NCBI RefSeq assembly: GCF_000203795.2
Contig: NW_006281116.1
Coordinates: 203,195-267,194 of the forward strand
Length of the DNA stretch: 64,000 bases
Direction of reading: 5' to 3'
Source: Batrachochytrium dendrobatidis JAM81
Lineage: Eukaryota > Chytridiomycota > Chytridiomycetes > Rhizophydiales
In this document: in pieces, positions 11,317 to 19,980 of the stretch
Layout of the letters: each line of letters opens with the position of its first letter
How positions within the stretch are numbered: position 1 is the first letter of the stretch
Notes under the pieces: generated by a model
The model's input: only the letters and a program-made list of their open reading frames with translations
Told to the model about the DNA's origin: nothing
Database searches by the model: none
Translations under genes and position numbers: made by a program

Positions 11317-11505
11317 ACTATTCATCTTCAATGCCACTGTTGTATCCAGTAGTTGTTGGAAGAATCGATCCATTCCATCTTGCTTTCTTTCTTCGGAATT
11401 AGTTCTTGGATAAAACAGCAAGTCAATAACTTCAATGGGAATGGTTGGCTTCAACATATTTGATTCATTTTGTTTTATGGAAATAGTTGTATATCTGCCA
11501 AACAC
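11287..11505 (-). CDS. hypothetical 72-residue frame, overlaps the orphan 3' end
   Basis: A minus frame (MFGRYTTISIKQ to HDNFFHII) overlaps the last 30 bp of the plus ORF. Upstream on the same strand, about 11500-11720, another frame contains a cysteine cluster (HFVCMTCSKKCQRKGYC) that could be a zinc-binding fragment. Together they may be remains of one small gene. Function unknown. Confidence 0.25.
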   Translation of the reverse strand: MFGRYTTISIKQNESNMLKPTIPIEVIDLLFYPRTNSEERKQDGMDRFFQQLLDTTVALKMNSLHDNFFHII

Positions 11506-11887
11506 TTTGATCAGGAAGCTAATACGTTATATCAGTTTGTGTGGTATCGTTGGTCAAGTGTGTTATATCGACCTCGTAATTGCTATCATTTGTTGTTTAA
11601 TGGTTTTCTCAAGGAGCTTATTGTGGAACGATCGTGTGGTTCTAAACTGAGCACAATAACCTTTTCGTTGACATTTCTTGGAGCATGTCATACAGACAAA
11701 ATGAGTTGCGTTGAAGCATTGAATTAATCGTGTGATTACTGTAGAAAAGTATATTGGACATTGCGTATTTTCATCATCAAGTCAAAGTGTGACGTTAATC
11801 TCATTCTTACTGTTTAATACAAGTAATGAAGAAATAATTGAAATTAAGTTGATAATTCAATGAAATCATCTATTGGTACTCTTTGTT

Positions 11888-12136
11888 ACCGTACTTGCGA
11901 TAGCTTTATATACATTCATCAAAAATAAGATATTCCATTTAAAGCATCAAGTATGAATCTGGCACAAAGACATCCTGATAGTTCAAACTAATAAGCTACT
12001 CACTATAATACCCCATTGTTTTTGACCTTGATTGCTCATCTCTGATAACTTGCTATTTTTGGCAACTTCGTACAATATTCACTGGTAATCACTGGTCAAG
12101 AAAACTGATATCATCCGGTACCCTATCTATACTACT
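11888..12136 (-). repeat. terminal inverted repeat, right end (copy B)
   Basis: Reverse complement of copy A with perhaps 70 percent identity by eye, including CAGTTTTCTTGACCAGT and GGTCAAAAACAATGG. It ends ACTACT at 12136 and is followed by the hexamer AACCCG. Confidence 0.65.
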
Positions 12137-12450
12137 AACCCGCATTATAGTTCATGCATAATTAGTTTCTAATTAATAAATTGATTCAAAAACAAAATGT
12201 TATTTTCTTGCAAAACATTAAAGATTCTCGTTCAGAATGAATGGTCAATCCAATTGAAATGATCAAAACCCAAAAAATACATTGCTTTATACAAGGTTCA
12301 TTGCATTTACAACCGTGAAGAATTATCAATCGAGTTAATTCTGAATAAAAACAACAAAAAGAAACGAATGCAGACTTTGATAGCACAGGTAGCAAGACTA
12401 GATTAAAAAGAATAAAACCCCAAGTTTAGATTTAGAAAATATATCAAGGG
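12137..12450. other. spacer between mobile unit and second polymerase remnant
   Basis: AT-rich sequence with no supported feature apart from the flanking hexamer at 12137-12142. Confidence 0.35.
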
Positions 12451-14598
12451 GTTGTTTTTTGGTCTTGAAGAAACAGTCAAATACAATCGGTGCGTTCAAT
12501 TGCAAATAGATGCTACAAAGCCGCAGAAACAATCGAAACAAAAGTATAAAAAGCATCCCTTTAAATCAAAACCAAAAACTTTTGAATACTTACAGCATAG
12601 ATTTGTTTATTCAAGATCTACACGACAATGCAAGGACAAATCATCAAATCCAAAAACTGCGTTATTGACTTGATTTACAATTAGGATTTTATTCAAAACA
12701 TTGAAACAAGAGTATTTATGATCCTTTATTCATCAGACAATACATTTATCCTTAACAAACTTGGACAAACTCTATTGATAAACAGCTCTGTTGTAATGTT
12801 ATTCAGGAATTAAAAGTGGTTTAATAGAACAGCTTGAAAGGCCAAATTCAAAATGGACTGTTGGAAGAATTTACAAACGTGCTTTCAACTACCGCATTAC
12901 CAGGAATGACAATTGGAAGCAACATTAAACTTCCCGATTTTGTCATTAATAGTAAAGGCATTGTATAAGAATGAACACAATACTTGTTTTTGGAACTGTT
13001 TGACATGCCTTCTAAATTCATCATGTAGAATAGACCGAATACATAGAAAAACAACAGGGTATTTACAAGTTGTTGCAAATCATTTAATTCAGATTATAAC
13101 AGTGTTGATATAAAACAACTAAATGATATTGAGGCTCATCTCCAAGTAAACATCAACATTTATTATTTAGAGGTGATGAAGCTTTGATGGAAAAGCATTT
13201 GTTTCAAAATTATCAACATACCTTGAATTTAAATATTTTTATTAAAGTTGAAACTGCAAGGCATCATTTCTCATTCATTAAAAGCATAGCCAGTATAGCA
13301 AAAGTACTTGAATCTATAAATTACAATGGTTTTTGACAGAATACAAGAAACTTGAGAAACATTCAGCAATAAAGTGCACGCTAAAACAACATTTGAAAAT
13401 GGCAATACAATCCAAAACCAAGCATATTTGAAGAATTGGATACTTCTGTAGTCAAATTACCAAACGAGTCAAGATTATATTCCTATTTTATATTCCACGA
13501 CTTTGAAACCTGATTGGATACAAGAACACCACAGGAAAACTACAATACACTGAAGCACACGAGTTCTTGGGCATCGGCTTGATTGAAAGTAAGAAAAGGA
13601 GCCTGTCTTTATGTTTGTTGGAACGAATACAAGAGTCATTAACAATCATACTTTAAAAAATGAAGGAAATTAAAAATGCATCAACTCTACAGCCCATGTT
13701 TACTTGAGTCAATGATCTGAGTGATGATTGCAACATAAAACTTGCATGCTTTCAATTAATGGATTCAATTCTTTGTCATATGATACTAATGTTATGAACA
13801 GATATTTGCCTCACATTCCCATTCAAAATAGTAAGAAAACTAAAAGTATATTCAAAAAGAAAAAGGCAATGGGTTTAAACGATTGAGAATCAGTTAAATT
13901 GTAGTGTAGATCACAACAGGAAAATTAAAAGATTTAATGCTGATGGGTGCGATAAAACCCCAATACAATATACGCATTTAATGGATGTCAAATGTTGTGA
14001 GCAGATCAAGTCAGTTTTAGGCAGGATATCGTATGAGTTATCAAAGAACAATAAGAAAACAAAAAATTGTTATGAAAATGTGTTACAATATGATATCTGT
14101 TTGTAAATGTCAGTTTAACCATCACAATATATATAAACCAATCATACTATCAAGTGCAATATCAAGTACAATGGTTTCAAACGACAAGTTTATTTTAAAA
14201 TATCATTGTTTGCCCATCACTTGCAACACTCTTGAACAAGTATTTGAAATCATTTGATGCAGAATGTTCAAAATACATGTTTGCTCATACAACAACCCAA
14301 AACATACACACGCATCTGGAAAAAGTATCCTACAATTAAACCATCAAAAATATGGTTTGATTAAACTACTAAACATTCACCAATCCCTGCAAATACATGG
14401 GTTTACAATGATTTATCAAAAACTAATATAAGAAACACTGATCATGCTACAATGCAATTGTAAAAACCCTTCCGAGTTGTTGAAACATTACAATAGTTTG
14501 GATGTAAAGCCTGCGACTGAAGCAACAAAAAAGTTGACCAGCTTGTTCAAAACGATCCATTTTGATATTCATAAAGCTGGTATTAGCATTGTTGACGT
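12450..14598 (+). pseudogene. second, heavily decayed Polinton-type DNA polymerase B, cut off by repeat copy C
   Basis: Fragments in all three plus frames align in order with the copy at 7433-10592. TIGSNIKLPDF at about 12910 matches SIGASVILPDF. DIEAHLQVNINIY at about 13130 matches EIESHFFVNVNIY. YFIFHDFET at about 13490 is the exonuclease I motif. LDVKPATEATKKL followed by FDIHKAGIS at about 14500-14585 matches LDVRPGVEATKKL and LDIHKDGIF. Immediately after GIS the sequence becomes the terminal repeat at 14600. Stops are frequent (more than twenty), so this copy is older than the first. It is not a simple duplication of the first, because the two differ at most positions. Confidence 0.75.
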
Positions 14599-14599
14599 G

Positions 14600-14790
14600 A
14601 GTAGTATATATTGGGCACCGAATGATACCAATTTTCTTAACCGACAATTACTGCTTAATTTGCTCTGAAATTGTCAAAACTAACAATTGATCGGAGATAA
14701 GCATCAAGGCCAGAAACCTAAGGGTAATCGCATTCAAGTTGGAATTATCAGGAGCTATTTGTGCGAGACTCATACTAATGCTTTAAATGG
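14600..14790 (+). repeat. terminal repeat copy C
   Basis: Starts AGTAGTATATATTGGGCACC and shares GAATGATACCAATTTTCTT, TTGTCAAAACTAACAATTGA, GGAGATAAGCATCAAGG and ACTCATACTAATGCTTTA with copy A. It has the same orientation as copy A, interrupts the second polymerase remnant, and has no obvious partner with a matching flanking hexamer (its left flank is GACGTG). Confidence 0.6.
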
Positions 14791-14904
14791 ATCCTGCCGT
14801 TATACCAAGGTCTGGTAGTAAAGCTAAATAGTAACCACGATCAGATAATGCCAGTTATTGTTTAACGTTTATTGTATGATTCTTAAAAGTTTATTATTAC
14901 CTTT

Positions 14905-15339
14905 TCAGGAATGGTAAGATGGTTCTACAAAAAGACTACAAACAACTCCAGAGAAAACAGATGCAAATTGTGAATTCCATTGTTGCTTGCCAGATAAACG
15001 GATCAACTGACAAATAGTGTATAGAGAGCATCCTAAGCCAGTCATATCAATAATGATGAATATGACATCAGCAATAAATGGATGATGATATTCTTCCACT
15101 TCATTAGTCAGTCTCAAAAAGATAGCGACAGAATAGCCAAGTCCTAAACCAAATGAAAAGCAAAAACACAAAATGCATTGGTCTAGGTAAGGCACTGAAG
15201 GAATCACTATGATTGTGTTGGTGATTGAAACTTGAGCTTCTTCTAATACATCCTTCAAATCAGAGGCTCTCAATATTTCAATAGTCGAGTTTCCTATTTT
15301 CAAATCCAAATTGCAAATAGGAGTCTGCAAAGCAGGCAT
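14905..15339 (-). CDS. small membrane protein, unrecognised (144 residues)
   Basis: The frame is ATG-initiated at 15339. It encodes two clear hydrophobic segments, around residues 57-77 (CILCFCFSFGLGLGYSVAIF) and 89-113 (FIADVIFIIIDMTGLGCSLY), consistent with two membrane spans. It lies head to head with the Crinkler-like gene, 145 bp away, and just inside terminal repeat C. I do not recognise the family; it may be a fragment of a larger membrane protein. The long uninterrupted frame and hydropathy pattern are the only support. Confidence 0.4.
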   Translation of the reverse strand: MPALQTPICNLDLKIGNSTIEILRASDLKDVLEEAQVSITNTIIVIPSVPYLDQCILCFCFSFGLGLGYSVAIFLRLTNEVEEYHHPFIADVIFIIIDMTGLGCSLYTICQLIRLSGKQQWNSQFASVFSGVVCSLFVEPSYHS

Positions 15340-15484
15340 AACTGCTTCTTTTATCGCACATTTCAGAGCTGAAATAGTCTTGCCTTTAAATTGGTCAATA
15401 GTGAGCAGTGTATCAAAGTGTTGGTGTTTTGAAGTATATTTTTGTCATTTTTCAGTTTATTTGAGGAAAAAATTTTTGCTAAAA

Positions 15485-16423
15485 ATGACAAAACTTTGGG
15501 TCAAATTCAAGCCAAACAACGCTACAAGGGTATCTACTGAAGACTGCGAGATTGTAGATGACCTTCTTAAAGCCTGCAAGAAGGAGCTCTTGTTTCTTTA
15601 CGGGCAGTTTCCACCAGGCGAACTCTCCCTTTCCACTACTGATGGTGGTACTCCTTTACAACCAGACGACCCTATTCCTGCTCAGAATACAGCAAAGACT
15701 CCTCTATTCATCAGCGTTGCAGTTGTAGAACAGGCTCAAAAGGAAATGGTATCAATGTCCTATGGAAAAGCTACAATGCCATTTATTAGCGAAGCGACTG
15801 GAGTTGAAGACGAAAATCAAGTTTGGGAAAATATTCCAGTTGACACCACAGTTGAAGCTTCTCCAGAGTTTGTTGAATTGTTCAAGAAGAATTGCTCCGT
15901 CTTTGAATTTGGCGCCGAAGCAAGCAGAAGAACTTTGATTGATCTTTTTCTTCGGGAAGTAGTTGCCCAATTTCCAGATTTTATTATCATTTGCGAGTAT
16001 CATATGACTTTGGTGAATAAAGTCAAGAAAAGACGCTTAAATGGGAACTGTGACTACACCATCTGCCACCGTGGCCTTAGAAAGCTTCCTCATTTGGTCG
16101 CAATTGAAGCTAAAGTGACAAACAATGAGACTCTGTTGCAATGCATTGGGGAATGTGCTTCCATTCATTATCGCAGAAAGAAAGCTGAAATGAGGAATCT
16201 TCAAGTCTATGGCATTCATTCAACTGGCTCGATCTGGAAGTTTGTTTTCATTGATGAAAATGGATCATTGTTTGTTTCAAAAGAGTATCAATTGAATCCT
16301 GAAAATTATGTCAAGGAAGGATTTGACCTAATCTACCGTCTTGTCTACTATGTGGTGAAGCAATCTCATATCAACAGCCCTCGTACGACACCTGCTGGGT
16401 CTTCAGTCTCTATCAATCAATAA
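15485..16423 (+). CDS. Crinkler (CRN)-type effector with PD-(D/E)XK-like nuclease domain
   Basis: The intronless protein has 312 residues. ATG at 15485 is chosen because it opens the conserved Crinkler-like header (MTKLWVKFKPNN); the frame stays open upstream but without ATG. Residues 1-80 look like the ubiquitin-like header of chytrid Crinkler proteins. Residues 150-260 carry a nuclease-like core: E171, D190 in GNCDYTIC, then E208 and K210 in VAIEAKV, with Q219 following. The spacing fits a PD-(D/E)XK fold as described for restriction-enzyme-like CRN C-termini. No signal peptide is seen, as is usual for chytrid members. Crinklers are thought to act inside cells, often the nucleus, of a host or competitor. 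The gene is intact while its surroundings are decayed, which suggests retained function. Family call is good; catalytic activity is inferred. Confidence 0.8.
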   Translation: MTKLWVKFKPNNATRVSTEDCEIVDDLLKACKKELLFLYGQFPPGELSLSTTDGGTPLQPDDPIPAQNTAKTPLFISVAVVEQAQKEMVSMSYGKATMPFISEATGVEDENQVWENIPVDTTVEASPEFVELFKKNCSVFEFGAEASRRTLIDLFLREVVAQFPDFIIICEYHMTLVNKVKKRRLNGNCDYTICHRGLRKLPHLVAIEAKVTNNETLLQCIGECASIHYRRKKAEMRNLQVYGIHSTGSIWKFVFIDENGSLFVSKEYQLNPENYVKEGFDLIYRLVYYVVKQSHINSPRTTPAGSSVSINQ

Positions 16424-16539
16424 ATGCTTTTCCTTGTATTTGCAGCTTTATCCAACCTTATAATTGTTCACTTATTTTACAAGATTGAACATTGAGGCAA
16501 ATCTTTAGTTTACAATTGTAATTTCCATTGTTTACTATA

Positions 16540-17040
16540 AATGTCTGAACAGCTTTACAACCTGGATTAGAAGAGTTGCTGCTCTAAATGATTCAGATTT
16601 GGAAGAAGAGCTCAAATTGGTCAACAAGAATTCACTCAATGCATTCGCAAGAGCAATTGGTCGTATCCGTCGTCCCGAACTAGATTCTCATACATACAGA
16701 AATGGAACGTATGAAGCACATCCCCATGCAGATACAATCAATTTATTGGTTTCTATTGGAGAGTCTACACTATCTGCCATCAATTCGGAAACACCAGTCA
16801 GTTCTCATATAGATGACAATACTAGAATCAAGGTATGAACCAGACGAATTACTATTTACAAGTCTGAATTACCTGACAAAAATCGCCTCATGGTCCATTA
16901 CCAAAATATTTGCAAACTAGACAATTCATTGGACAAGACCTGGTTGCCTTGAAAGGATGCTTTCCAAATCAAAAAGAATTCAATGACTACACTCTAAAAG
17001 CATTTAAATGGAACTATACGATGTGTCATTTATACATTGG
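16540..17040 (+). pseudogene. coding remnant repeated in the palindrome outer arms, unrecognised
   Basis: Protein-like text (LNAFARAIGRIRRPELDSHT, then HPHADTINLLVSIGEST) occupies 16560-16835 and ends at a possible donor GTATGA. A second frame, 16910-17113, follows a possible acceptor CAAACTAG but the phases do not join cleanly. The inverted counterpart lies at 19276-19690, where the first part has diverged. It could be a two-exon fragment of an unknown gene or transposon. Confidence 0.3.
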
Positions 17041-17041
17041 A

Positions 17042-17083
17042 AGTAGTAAGGGTAGAGCACCGAATGATACCGCTTTTCATTTA
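17042..17083 (+). repeat. terminal-motif copy D (mirrored as D' in the right arm)
   Basis: Begins AGTAGTAAGGGTAGAGCACC and continues GAATGATACCGCTTTTC, matching the first 40 bp of copies A to C. Its mirror image lies at 19233-19274. Only the terminal 40 bp are shared. Confidence 0.5.
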
Positions 17084-17326
17084 CTGCGACATTTTACGCT
17101 TTCTTCATATTAATTGAAAGTTTGGTAAATTTTGTTGTTCACATTATCCAATAAAAAATCAGTTAGATGTACAAAAATGAAGATATTATCTTTTGATTTA
17201 CCAAAGAACTTGAATGTATCATTTGTCATAAATGAATTATCCCGCAATAATATCAGAACAGAAAGAAAGCTGTCATAAAACGTATTATTAAGAACATGCT
17301 TTTTACTATGCAAGATGAAAAAGTAA

Positions 17327-18112
17327 TTATATAAGGGAACAACTAGTTTTTGATCCAACAATGCCCAGCTCAATTTTGTTGATCTCATCATTAATTTCAG
17401 CATCAACAATATCTTCCCAAGAAATTGCCTTTTTTGTTTTCTTGATGACTTTCTTGATGAAGTTTTTTTGCTTGATGTGCATAATGGAGCCGCCGACTGT
17501 AGTCAGGGGAAAAGCCAAAAGAGTAGTGGCAATAACACTCTGGATAGATGGTGAAGAGAATGCTTTGTGGTCGACGTCACAAACAATTTGCACAAAAATG
17601 TCCGCAAATGTCTGACAGTTTCTGTACAGTCGTCGGTAATCGCCAAAATGCAAAATCAGTGATTCTCCAACAGCCTTGATAGCTTCCAGCGGAAGAGATG
17701 TTGAGCCAATTTCTTCTTTAGCAGTCACCTTTCCTTCATCGATCCATTCTTGTTCAAAATCCTCTCTCTTGAACTTGATTCCCACCGGCTGTCTGTCTTC
17801 ATCCAACTTGAAAACAAGGTGGTGCAATAGCCCATCAAAAACGATTCCCCAATGGCCTGTTGTTCCACTGGCCCAACCCGAATAGAATGATGGAGGTTTC
17901 CCATATAAAACCACACCGTACACCAATACAGCTTCGACTCTTCGGCTCTTTATAGACTCCTTGTGCTGGCCTTTAGCAGCATTGATAATTGACTGCTTCT
18001 CTTCTTCTGTCAAGACTGCGGCAGGAGTGTCAATCTGTGTGATTGTTGCTTCCAAGGTTGCATTAGGACATATTCGCTGCTTTATGACTCAGTTAGTAAA
18101 GTGGTGTAGTCA
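17327..18112 (-). pseudogene. left-arm copy of the papain-fold (LRAT/NlpC-like) gene with a broken 5' end
   Basis: From 18055 down to the stop at 17327 the protein is the same as the right-arm copy except for one visible residue (S for N in PSIQ-SV). The 5' end is ruined. The position of the ATG reads TTG or no start, one base is missing in the ACAACCAC segment, and the tryptophan codon of NW is TGA. The remaining frame has no ATG before the conserved core. It is probably not translated from the normal start. The intact body beside a broken head suggests the body has been kept identical by recent duplication or conversion and not by selection on this copy. Confidence 0.75.
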
Positions 18113-18197
18113 AGCTTCTAAAATTTCGCAAAAGCTTCCCGGTAGCGTCTAGAGTATAAAAATAGCAATTGCCACAAATCATTACCAAAAACTTCAA
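18113..18197. promoter_or_regulatory. palindrome spacer with TATA-like box for the right-arm gene
   Basis: The 85-bp non-palindromic centre contains TATAAAAA at 18155-18162, 36 bp upstream of the ATG at 18198, a plausible core promoter. Confidence 0.4.
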
Positions 18198-18989
18198 ATG
18201 AGTGACTACAACCACTTTACTAACTGGGTCAAGCAGCAGCGAAAATGTCCTAATGTAGCCTTGGAAGCAACAATCACACAAATTGACACTCCTGCCGCAG
18301 TCTTGACAGAAGAAGAGAAGCAGTCAATTATCAATGCTGCTAAAGGCCAGCACAAGGAGTCTATAAAGAGCCGAAGAGTCGAAGCTGTATTGGTGTACGG
18401 TGTGGTTTTATATGGGAAACCTCCATCATTCTATTCGGGTTGGGCCAGTGGAACAACAGGCCATTGGGGAATCGTTTTTGATGGGCTATTGCACCACCTT
18501 GTTTTCAAGTTGGATGAAGACAGACAGCCGGTGGGAATCAAGTTCAAGAGAGAGGATTTTGAACAAGAATGGATCGATGAAGGAAAGGTGACTGCTAAAG
18601 AAGAAATTGGCTCAACATCTCTTCCGCTGGAAGCTATCAAGGCTGTTGGAGAATCACTGATTTTGCATTTTGGCGATTACCGACGACTGTACAGAAACTG
18701 TCAGACATTTGCGGACATTTTTGTGCAAATTGTTTGTGACGTCGACCACAAAGCATTCTCTTCACCATCTATCCAGAATGTTATCGCCACTACTCTTTTG
18801 GCTTTTCCCCTGACTACAGTCGGCGGCTCCATTATGCACATCAAGCAAAAAAACTTCATCAAGAAAGTCATCAAGAAAACAAAAAAGGCAATTTCTTGGG
18901 AAGATATTGTTGATGCTGAAATTAATGATGAGATCAACAAAATTGAGCTGGGCATTGTTGGATCAAAAACTAGTTGTTCCCTTATATAA
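18198..18989 (+). CDS. papain-fold (LRAT/NlpC-P60-like) protein with C-terminal CaaX-like box, intact copy
   Basis: The intronless protein has 263 residues. The conserved core has GTTGHWGIVFDGLLHHLVF with H89, and YRRLYRNCQTFADIF with C168. A histidine in an HWG-type strand followed about 80 residues later by an NC-x-x-F helix is the order found in circularly permuted NlpC/P60 and LRAT-like enzymes (LRAT has HWG and NCEHF). The family call rests on these motifs only. Residues 214-232 are polybasic (KQKNFIKKVIKKTKK) and the last four are CSLI, a possible prenylation CaaX box, so membrane attachment is plausible. Members of the fold hydrolyse or transfer acyl or peptide bonds; the substrate here is unknown. 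It lies 1.8 kb from the Crinkler-type gene in the same accessory block, and a role as effector is inference. Confidence 0.65.
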   Translation: MSDYNHFTNWVKQQRKCPNVALEATITQIDTPAAVLTEEEKQSIINAAKGQHKESIKSRRVEAVLVYGVVLYGKPPSFYSGWASGTTGHWGIVFDGLLHHLVFKLDEDRQPVGIKFKREDFEQEWIDEGKVTAKEEIGSTSLPLEAIKAVGESLILHFGDYRRLYRNCQTFADIFVQIVCDVDHKAFSSPSIQNVIATTLLAFPLTTVGGSIMHIKQKNFIKKVIKKTKKAISWEDIVDAEINDEINKIELGIVGSKTSCSLI

Positions 18990-19646
18990 TTACTTTTTCA
19001 TCTTGCATAGTAAAAAGCATGTTCTTAATAATACGTTTTATGACAGCTTTCTTTCTGTTCTGATATTATTGCGGGATAATTCATTTATGACAAATGATAC
19101 ATTCAAGTTCTTTGGTAAATCAAAAGATAATATCTTCATTTTTGTACATCTAACTGATTTTTTATTGGATAATGTGAACAACAAAATTTACCAAACTTTC
19201 AATTAATATGAAGAAAGCGTAAAATGTCGCAGTAAATGAAAAGCGGTATCATTCGGTGCTCTACCCTTACTACTTCCAATGTATAAATGACACATCGTAT
19301 AGTTCCATTTAAATGCTTTTAGAGTGTAGTCATTGAATTCTTTTTGATTTGGAAAGCATCCTTTCAAGGCAACCAGGTCTTGTCCAATGAATTGTCTAGT
19401 TTGCAAATATTTTGGTAATGGACCATGAGGCGATTTTTGTCAGGTAATTCAGACTTGTAAATAGTAATTCGTCTGGTTCATACCTTGATTCTAGTATTGT
19501 CATCTATATGAGAACTGACTGGTGTTTCCGAATTGATGGCAGATAGTGTAGACTCTCCAATAGAAACCAATAAATTGATTGTATCTGCATGGGGATGTGC
19601 TTCATACGTTCCATTTCTGTATGTATGAGAATCTAATTTGAAACAA
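18203..19646 (-). repeat. right arm of the near-perfect palindrome
   Basis: Mirror image of 16670-18112 about the point 18158. Its inner end carries the intact start of the papain-fold gene. Its outer end stops matching at about 19636-19646, where AGATTCTCATAC of the left arm meets diverged sequence. Confidence 0.95.
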
Positions 19647-19980
19647 TGTATACGACTGATTGCCCTTGCAAATGTATCGAGTTTTTTCTAATTAATCAGA
19701 GTTTTTCTACAACCATATTTATCTAAAATGAAACAAAATAAGTGTTAAAATACATGATAAACAGTCATGCTTGATTGGTGTCAATTTTACTGAACAATGT
19801 TGTGCTCCTGGAATCATCGTTTAGAAACAGTTTGTGATAGGTTTAGCATTCAAAACATGTCCTTTTACGTATGGAATAATGTACTTTTATGTCAAAACTT
19901 TCTATGATATATTGTCATCAAACCAGCACATCAAATCATTGATTGATGGTCAGCTTTTGGAATGATGTTTTCAAAATTGC
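19647..19980. other. spacer, nothing recognised
   Basis: Apart from a short diverged continuation of the palindrome (to about 19690) no feature is seen. Confidence 0.35.

Larger units (their letters stand above)
5992..12136. mobile_element. 6.1-kb Polinton/Maverick-like remnant with terminal inverted repeats and cargo ORFs
   Basis: The unit starts AGTAGTATAGAT and ends with the reverse complement, ATCTATACTACT. The terminal 240 or so bases at each end (5992-6231 and 11888-12136) are recognisably homologous in inverted orientation. They share GGATGAT(A)CAGTTTTCTTGACCAGT, GGTCAAAAACAATGG and TTTGATGAATGTATAT. Flanking hexamers are AACCAG and AACCCG. Inside are a broken family B DNA polymerase, a frameshifted beta-grasp/SAM-like gene and an orphan ORF. 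Six-bp target duplications, long inverted termini and protein-primed-type PolB are known Polinton traits. The unit is much shorter than an autonomous Polinton, and I see no integrase or capsid gene, so it is a deleted or non-autonomous copy, or a related PolB element. Confidence 0.6.
16670..18112 (+). repeat. left arm of a 3-kb near-perfect palindrome
   Basis: Every base x from about 16670 to 18041 pairs with base 36316 minus x in the right arm, with no indel and only a few substitutions seen (for example within 17535-17550). At 18041-18112 the arm becomes clearly diverged, with about eight changes and a one-base indel. Beyond 16670 outward the two sides remain homologous for about 50 bp but differ at many positions. 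Confidence 0.95.

Noticed and set aside
17361..17885. Plus-strand frames of 84 and 69 codons in the left palindrome arm
   Set aside because: They are antisense shadows of the papain-fold gene and are mirrored exactly in the right arm.
17042..19274. The D to D' interval as a simple inverted-repeat transposon
   Set aside because: The inverted homology extends some 370 bp beyond D on both sides, so the symmetry comes from inverted duplication and not from element termini.
14600..19275. A second complete element from copy C to copy D'
   Set aside because: Flanking hexamers (GACGTG and TCCAAT) do not match, copies C and D share only about 40 bp, and D' arose with the palindrome.
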